A stretch of 10,087 bases of DNA from Chloroflexota bacterium (lineage in GTDB: Bacteria > Chloroflexota > Limnocylindria > Limnocylindrales > CSP1-4), in contig JAKAMV010000282.1 in assembly GCA_021812735.1 (NCBI GenBank), positions 1-10,087 on the forward strand, read 5' to 3'. Below are positions 5,668 through 10,087 of this stretch, in pieces. The translations under genes were made by a program, and so were the position numbers. The stretch's first letter is position 1. Every line of letters begins with the position of its first letter. The notes under the pieces were generated by a model. It was not told where the DNA came from. It saw only the letters and a list, made by a program, of their open reading frames with translations, and did not search any database.

Positions 5668-7812
5668 GTGCGCCGGCTCTTGGCGCTGATCTCCGCCCTC
5701 ATGATCGTCGGCGCTCTCGTCCCGGGGGGCGTCACTGCCACGAGCGTCCGGTCGAGCGCCCGCGTCAACAGCTTCGTCGGCGACTTCGACATGCTCGAGC
5801 TGGGATCGGGGCGGGTCGTCGCCCACGTCATCGTGCGGTTCACGGAGCCGACGACCACGAAGCTCGTGCCAGGTAGCCTTCGCATCGACTGGCGGCTCGG
5901 TGTGACGACCGATCCGTACGAGGGGACGAGCGCCGTCTTCGGCGCCCGCGAGTCGCACGCCCGGATCCTGCGGTCCGCGTTCTGGCGCGACCCCCTGTCG
6001 GGCGCCCTCGGGAGCGAGGTGGACGGCCAGCTGTGCGACTACCTCAACCCGCAGACGGCCGCCTGCCACCCGTTCCAGATGGGGTTCTTCGCCCCCAGGT
6101 CCGGCAGCGCCGGCAGGAAGGTGGCCTTCGAGGGGACGGACCAGTGGTGCTGCAACGGCCGCTGGTACGACGTCGGGAAGGGGAAGTTCCAGCTCACCCA
6201 CGTGACGGACACGCCTCACTTCCCGTGGTACCCGCCGCCGCCCGCGGCCGCGTCCGATGCCACCCCTGAAGGAGTCCCCACTGCCGCCTCGCTCGCGGGC
6301 CCTGGCGGCGCGCCTGCTGCCACCTGGCTCGCCACCCCCGTCGACATGCTCGCCGCCGAACCGGTGGCAGCCGCCGCACCGCGCTCCGGCGCGAGCGGAT
6401 TCGTCGGGGACTTCGACCTGCTCGCCGCCGGCAGCCCGTCTCGCCGTGTCGGTCATGTCGTCGCGCGGTTCACGGAGCCGACGCTCGACCAGCTGGTGCC
6501 GGGCAGCATGGACATCACGTGGGCATCCGGCTCCGGCTCGACCGGCTCCGGGTGGCCGTCGGCACGTGTCCGAGAGTCCCACGCGCAGCTGCTGAGGGGA
6601 TCGTTCTCGCAGGGCCCGGATGGGCGCGTGCACGCGCGGATCCAGGGCCTCATGTGCGACTACACGGGCCCGCAGAAGGCCTCCTGTCACGGGTTCCAGA
6701 TGGACGTCGCGGGCAGCACGGATCCAGGGAAGCCGCGCCAGGTCGGCTTCGGGCCGTCGAACGCGTGCTGCTCCGGTCGGTCGTACGTCGCGGGCAAGGG
6801 CACCTTCGACCTGTCCTTTGTCGCGACGCCCGGACGAGCGCGGTCCCGGCACGTCGGGGCATCGTTCATGACGTTCTGGGGACTGGGGCCGAAGGGAGCG
6901 GACGGGACCCCCGTGTGGGACGACCCACGCAGCGACACGCCGCTGATCGGCGAGTACGCCTCGTCGGACCCGGTGACCGCCGAGCACCAGATCGCGACGG
7001 CCACGAGCCGCGGCGTGAACCTCTTCTTCATGGACTTCGGGTGGATCTCGCCGGGCGATCCACTCGACCAGGCGGCGCGGAGCGGCCTGCTCCGGGCGAA
7101 GAACATCGACCAGATCGACGTCGCGGTCCTCTACTTCCCCGACCCGGTCGTCTCCCCCACCTGGGGCCAGGGCCCCGATCGACTCCGATCCGACTTCGCC
7201 TACCTCGCCGCCGTCTACTTCAGCCACCCGAGCTACCTGCGGGTGGATGGGCGACCGGTGGTCATCCTCAACGGCCTCACGGCCTACTGGTCCGCGCTGG
7301 GGGTCGATGCGACGAACGCCCTCTTCGCCGAGGTCAAGGCGAAGTACGGGCTCTACCTGGTCGCGGGCTTCCACTTCGACGCCGATCCGGCCGCCGTCGC
7401 GGGCGGCCCCTGGGACGCCTGGACGATCTGGGGGAACCTCTGGCACAGCCTCGGCGACGACCCCGACTGGCACTACACGTACGCCGAGTACGTCGTGGCG
7501 CACAGGGACATCTGGCGACGGTGGCACGACGACGCCGTGGCGCGCGGCCTCCAGTTCGTCCCCTCGATCTACCCGGGCTTCGACAACCTGACGTACACCG
7601 CCGCGCCGTACGGGCAGGCCCACATCGTCATCGACCGGGACCTCGCCGCGTTCACGTCGCTCGCCCGGTTCGCGAGGGAGATGACGACGGACCCGCTGGG
7701 CATGACGCTGGTCTTCTCCTGGAACGACTTCAGCGAGGGCCACGCCATCGAGCCGAGCGTCGCCTTCGGCGACGCGTACCTGAAGGCGGTCGAGGCCGCG
7801 TTCGCCAGGTAG
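5668..7812 (+). CDS. Secreted protein with duplicated four-cysteine domain and GH99/WbsX-like hydrolase domain
   Basis: A 714-aa exported protein, probably acting on polysaccharide outside the cell. The start at 5668 (GTG) is chosen because GGGGAGG lies five bases upstream and a signal peptide begins there (VRRLLALISALMIVGALVP... with cleavage near residues 22-26). Two tandem copies of an unrecognised domain follow, at about 34-179 and 243-386. Each begins FVGDFD and contains RFTEPT, LVPGS, RESHA, CDY-x2-PQ-x-(A/S)-x-C-x2-FQM and CC-x-GR. Cysteines are C123, C133, C161, C162 and C330, C340, C367, C368. An Ala/Pro-rich linker joins the copies. The C-terminal part (about 394-714) resembles GH99-like/WbsX-type TIM barrels: GASFMTFWG, FFMDFGW (D456), YLRVDGRPVVILNG and the near-terminal SWNDFSEGHAIEPS (D687, E690, E695) with G-x-x-YL. 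The family normally has SWNEW/F; here it is D687. The substrate is unknown, though family members act on mannan-like or surface glycans. Genes on both sides are oriented differently, so it is probably monocistronic. Confidence 0.85.
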   Translation: MRRLLALISALMIVGALVPGGVTATSVRSSARVNSFVGDFDMLELGSGRVVAHVIVRFTEPTTTKLVPGSLRIDWRLGVTTDPYEGTSAVFGARESHARILRSAFWRDPLSGALGSEVDGQLCDYLNPQTAACHPFQMGFFAPRSGSAGRKVAFEGTDQWCCNGRWYDVGKGKFQLTHVTDTPHFPWYPPPPAAASDATPEGVPTAASLAGPGGAPAATWLATPVDMLAAEPVAAAAPRSGASGFVGDFDLLAAGSPSRRVGHVVARFTEPTLDQLVPGSMDITWASGSGSTGSGWPSARVRESHAQLLRGSFSQGPDGRVHARIQGLMCDYTGPQKASCHGFQMDVAGSTDPGKPRQVGFGPSNACCSGRSYVAGKGTFDLSFVATPGRARSRHVGASFMTFWGLGPKGADGTPVWDDPRSDTPLIGEYASSDPVTAEHQIATATSRGVNLFFMDFGWISPGDPLDQAARSGLLRAKNIDQIDVAVLYFPDPVVSPTWGQGPDRLRSDFAYLAAVYFSHPSYLRVDGRPVVILNGLTAYWSALGVDATNALFAEVKAKYGLYLVAGFHFDADPAAVAGGPWDAWTIWGNLWHSLGDDPDWHYTYAEYVVAHRDIWRRWHDDAVARGLQFVPSIYPGFDNLTYTAAPYGQAHIVIDRDLAAFTSLARFAREMTTDPLGMTLVFSWNDFSEGHAIEPSVAFGDAYLKAVEAAFAR

Positions 7813-7819
7813 GACGACA

Positions 7820-7876
7820 GCAGGCGGGCCTGCGCCGGAGAGAGATGGACCGATGTGGGCGACGCCGGCGGCGTCG
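7820..7876. terminator. Two hairpins between convergent genes (candidate bidirectional terminator)
   Basis: Between the convergent stops at 7812 and 7909 lie GCAGGC-GG-GCCTGC (7820-7833) and CGACGCC-GGC-GGCGTCG (7860-7876). These are perfect stems of six and seven pairs. The position suits transcript ends from both sides. No T tract follows either stem on either strand, so the mechanism is uncertain. Confidence 0.45.
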
Positions 7877-7908
7877 GACCGACCCGTCGCCCGCTTCCCG
7901 CCGTCCCC

Positions 7909-9630
7909 CTACGCGAGCAGGACCGGGATCGCCTCCAGCGGGACCGGGTCCGCGGCCGTGACGATCTCGTGCGCGGCCCGGACCTTCGGCGCGAGCGAGG
8001 CCACGTAGGCGCGCGCGACGGGCTTCTTGTGCTCCGCGACGGTCGTGTCGCGAAGGACCAGCCAGCCGCTGGTGACGAGCACCGCCATCTCGACGAGGTC
8101 CACCGCGTAGTAGTCGACCCGCTCGCGCTCGGTCTGCGCCCTGAGGGCGTCGGTCGCCCGCCCGAGGAGCGTGGTCAGCTCGGTCAGGATCGCCTTCTCG
8201 GCGGCCACATCCGCGGGGTAGTCGGCCGCCTCCCATTCGGCCAGAAGCGGATCGAGCGACCGGTTGAGCAGCTTGCCGATCGCGGCCACGACCTGGAGCT
8301 GGCTGGTGCCCTCGTAGATGTTCGTGATGCGGACGTCGCGGAACAGGCGCTCGATGTTGAACTCCTGCATGTAGCCCACGCCGCCGTGGACCTGCATCGC
8401 CTGGTAGCAGACGCGGTTGCCCATCTCGGTCGCCCAGTACTTGACCATCGGGGTGAGCGTCTCGGCGAGCGCCTGGGCCTGCTTGTGGCGGGCGCGCATC
8501 GCCGCGTCCACCTCGTCGCCGCCCTCGCCCACCGCCCGCTCGTAGACCTTCCAGAGGTCCACCCACCGTCCGGTCTCGGCGAGGAGCGCCCGGGTGGCCT
8601 CCAGGTCGACCTTCATCGACAGGAGCAGGCGTCCGACCGCCGGCAGCGCACGGATGGGCTTGCCGAACTGGACCCGTTCGCGGGCGTACCGGTCCGCCTC
8701 CCGCCAGGCGCCCTCCGCGATGCCCAGGCCCTGGGCGGCCACGGCGAGGCGCGCGCCGTTCATCAGGTTCATCGCGTAGCGCATGAGCCCGAAGCGGCGC
8801 TTGCCGATGAGGATCGCCGGCGTGTCGTCGTACTGGATCTCGCAGGTGGGCGACGCGCGGAGGCCCATCTTGTGCTCGAGCCGCCGGATCCGGACGGTCT
8901 CGTCGCGCTCCACGAGGAACATCGACAGCCCTCGGGCGTCGGACGAGCCCTCCTCGCTGCGCGCCAGCACGAGCGACACGTCCGCGAGGCCGTTCGTGAT
9001 GAACCGCTTCACGCCGTGGAGGTGCCACCGGCCCGTCGCCTCGTCGAACGTGGCCTTCGTCGAGACCGCGCCGAGGTCGGAGCCGGCGTCCGCCTCGGTC
9101 AGGACCATGGCGCCCGAGACCTCGCCGCGGGCGAAGCGGGGCAGGACGCGCGCCTTGGTCTCCTCGTCGCCGTACTCCTCGATCGACGACGCGATCTCCT
9201 GAAGACCGTAGACGGTCATGAGGCCGCTCTCGGCACGGGCGACCATCTCGACCATCATCTGGTAGATCGACTCGGGCAGGTTCAGGCCGCCGTACTCGCG
9301 CCCGAGCATGGCGCCGAAGAGCTCGGCCTGGCGGAGTGCCTCGATGGCATCGCGCGTGGCCGCCGCATAGGTGACCTGCCCGTTGTCGAAGTGGGCGCCC
9401 TCCTCGTCCGCCTCCGAGGCCCGGGGCGCGACCCGCTCGCCGCAGACCTCGCCGAGGACCTCGAGGACGATCCGGTAGTCGTCCTTGGCGTCGTCGTAAG
9501 TGCGCGGCGCGGTCGGGTACAGGGCGGCCTCCGTGTACCCCTTCTCCTTGAGCTCGAGGACCTCCCGCAGGTCGAGCTGCTCCAGCCGGAACTCGAGGTC
9601 GGGGTTGTCGAGGAAGAAGTTCTCGCTCAT
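7909..9630 (-). CDS. Acyl-CoA dehydrogenase, long form with C-terminal extension
   Basis: A 573-aa FAD flavoenzyme expected to oxidise acyl-CoA to trans-2-enoyl-CoA and pass electrons to ETF, the alpha subunit of which is encoded immediately upstream. The order of domains is as follows: a helical N-terminal domain preceded by a 50-residue extension (LDNPDLEFRLEQLD...), then the middle beta domain with AMVLTEADAGSDLG (174-187), then the C-terminal helical domain. The last contains RVQFGKPI (319-326), QVHGGVGYMQEFNIERLFRD (413-431) and IYEGTSQLQ (438-446). E440 corresponds to the catalytic base of MCAD-type enzymes. A further helical tail of about 120 residues (450-573) makes it longer than the usual 380 aa and like the roughly 570-600-aa bacterial class with an Acyl-CoA_dh_C tail. 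Chain-length specificity cannot be read. The start ATG at 9630 overlaps the upstream stop (TGATG), with GAGGG about nine bases upstream. Cytoplasmic. Confidence 0.95.
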   Translation of the reverse strand: MSENFFLDNPDLEFRLEQLDLREVLELKEKGYTEAALYPTAPRTYDDAKDDYRIVLEVLGEVCGERVAPRASEADEEGAHFDNGQVTYAAATRDAIEALRQAELFGAMLGREYGGLNLPESIYQMMVEMVARAESGLMTVYGLQEIASSIEEYGDEETKARVLPRFARGEVSGAMVLTEADAGSDLGAVSTKATFDEATGRWHLHGVKRFITNGLADVSLVLARSEEGSSDARGLSMFLVERDETVRIRRLEHKMGLRASPTCEIQYDDTPAILIGKRRFGLMRYAMNLMNGARLAVAAQGLGIAEGAWREADRYARERVQFGKPIRALPAVGRLLLSMKVDLEATRALLAETGRWVDLWKVYERAVGEGGDEVDAAMRARHKQAQALAETLTPMVKYWATEMGNRVCYQAMQVHGGVGYMQEFNIERLFRDVRITNIYEGTSQLQVVAAIGKLLNRSLDPLLAEWEAADYPADVAAEKAILTELTTLLGRATDALRAQTERERVDYYAVDLVEMAVLVTSGWLVLRDTTVAEHKKPVARAYVASLAPKVRAAHEIVTAADPVPLEAIPVLLA

Positions 9631-10087
9631 CAGACCGCTCCCTCGACCACGTCGTCACCCTCGCCCTCGTCCGTCGCCCAGATCGAGGAGTCCTCCCCGG
9701 TCCGTTCGCGCAGGGCCTTGATCATCATCGGCACGACCTTGGCGGCGTCCCCGATGATCCGGTAGTGCGCGATCTGGAACATCGGCGCGTTCGGGTCCGT
9801 GTTGATCGCGATGATCTTGGACGACTGGTCCATGCCGGCCCGGTGCTGGACCGCCCCCGAGATCCCCGCCGCGATGTAGAGGCGCGGCCGGACCGTGGTC
9901 CCGGTCTGGCCCACCTGGTGATCGCGCTCGATGAGCCCGGCGTCCACGGCGGCCCGCGAGGCGCCCACCTCGCCGCCGAGCACGTTCGCCAGCTCGCGGA
10001 GCGCGTCGAAGGCCGCGGGATCGGTGATGCCCGCGCCTCCCGAGACGACGACCGTCGCCTCCTTCAGGCGCACCGTCGAGTGGCGTG
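9630..10087 (-). CDS. etfA: Electron transfer flavoprotein alpha subunit, C-terminal part (runs off window)
   Basis: The visible 151 residues are the FAD-binding domain of EtfA; the N-terminal half lies beyond the window edge. Family blocks appear in order: VVVSGGAGI, LANVLGGEVGASRAAVDAGL, QVGQTGTTVRPRLYIAAGIS followed by GAVQH, and IIAINTDPNAPMFQIAHYRI followed by IGD. These form the FAD site, with the conserved Arg in GASR and the His in GAVQH. ETF accepts electrons from acyl-CoA dehydrogenases and delivers them to ETF:quinone oxidoreductase. A short acidic tail (DSSIWATDEGEGDDVVEGAV) extends past the usual end. The stop overlaps the acyl-CoA dehydrogenase start by one base, so the two are translationally coupled. 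An etfB gene is expected further upstream on the minus strand, outside the window. Confidence 0.95.
   Translation of the reverse strand, partial: RHSTVRLKEATVVVSGGAGITDPAAFDALRELANVLGGEVGASRAAVDAGLIERDHQVGQTGTTVRPRLYIAAGISGAVQHRAGMDQSSKIIAINTDPNAPMFQIAHYRIIGDAAKVVPMMIKALRERTGEDSSIWATDEGEGDDVVEGAV

Noticed and set aside
5476..7743. Long minus-strand frame of 755 codons opposite the GH99-like gene
   Set aside because: The translation is Arg/Val/Glu/Gly-rich with no motif, while the plus strand shows a signal peptide, duplicated domains and family motifs.
7730..9765. Long frames on both strands over the acyl-CoA dehydrogenase (642 codons minus, 636 codons plus)
   Set aside because: Both are shadows of the dehydrogenase and ETF frames, which match their families throughout.

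Overview
This is a GC-rich bacterial window, with G or C at most third codon positions and GC-rich intergenic DNA. It reads like a free-living soil or water bacterium. The gene mix is an ETF/acyl-CoA dehydrogenase pair, a DesK/NarL-type two-component system, an I36-like secreted protein and IS3/IS256 insertion sequences. That fits high-GC Chloroflexota (Limnocylindria-like) or Actinomycetota. The lineage is an inference; no marker gene here settles it.

Left part (1-1720), mobile DNA: the window opens inside the last codons of an IS3-family transposase. Directly next to it is an apparently intact IS256-family element with 30-bp imperfect terminal inverted repeats and a 414-aa DDE transposase on the minus strand. 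On the other side lies an orphan C-terminal fragment of a probable secreted protein with an Ig/Fn3-like strand. The two flanks do not match each other and no target duplication is visible, so this is a rearranged junction.

Middle-left (1740-4857), an envelope and signalling block: two minus-strand genes encode small exported proteins, one unrecognised with four cysteines and one resembling the peptidase-inhibitor I36 (beta/gamma-crystallin-like) family. They are divergent, across about 80 bp, from a membrane histidine kinase whose stop overlaps the start of a LuxR/NarL-type response regulator (ATGA). The layout suggests, but does not prove, that the two-component system controls the divergent exported proteins.

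Centre (4858-5667), gene-poor: about 460 bp without a convincing protein gene, holding several GC-rich hairpins and a 24-bp inverted repeat with one mismatch around a 49-nt loop. It is followed by a tRNA-Pro(UGG) gene on the minus strand with encoded CCA. The 270 bp after the tRNA must hold the divergent promoters of the tRNA and of the next gene; I could not assign them confidently.

Right part (5668-10087): a large secreted protein (714 aa) carries two copies of a four-cysteine domain followed by a GH99/WbsX-like glycoside hydrolase-type domain. Convergent to it, on the minus strand, is a beta-oxidation-type operon: the C-terminal part of electron-transfer flavoprotein alpha (running off the window), translationally coupled (TGATG) to a long-form acyl-CoA dehydrogenase. 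ETF accepts electrons from such dehydrogenases, so the pair is functionally coherent.
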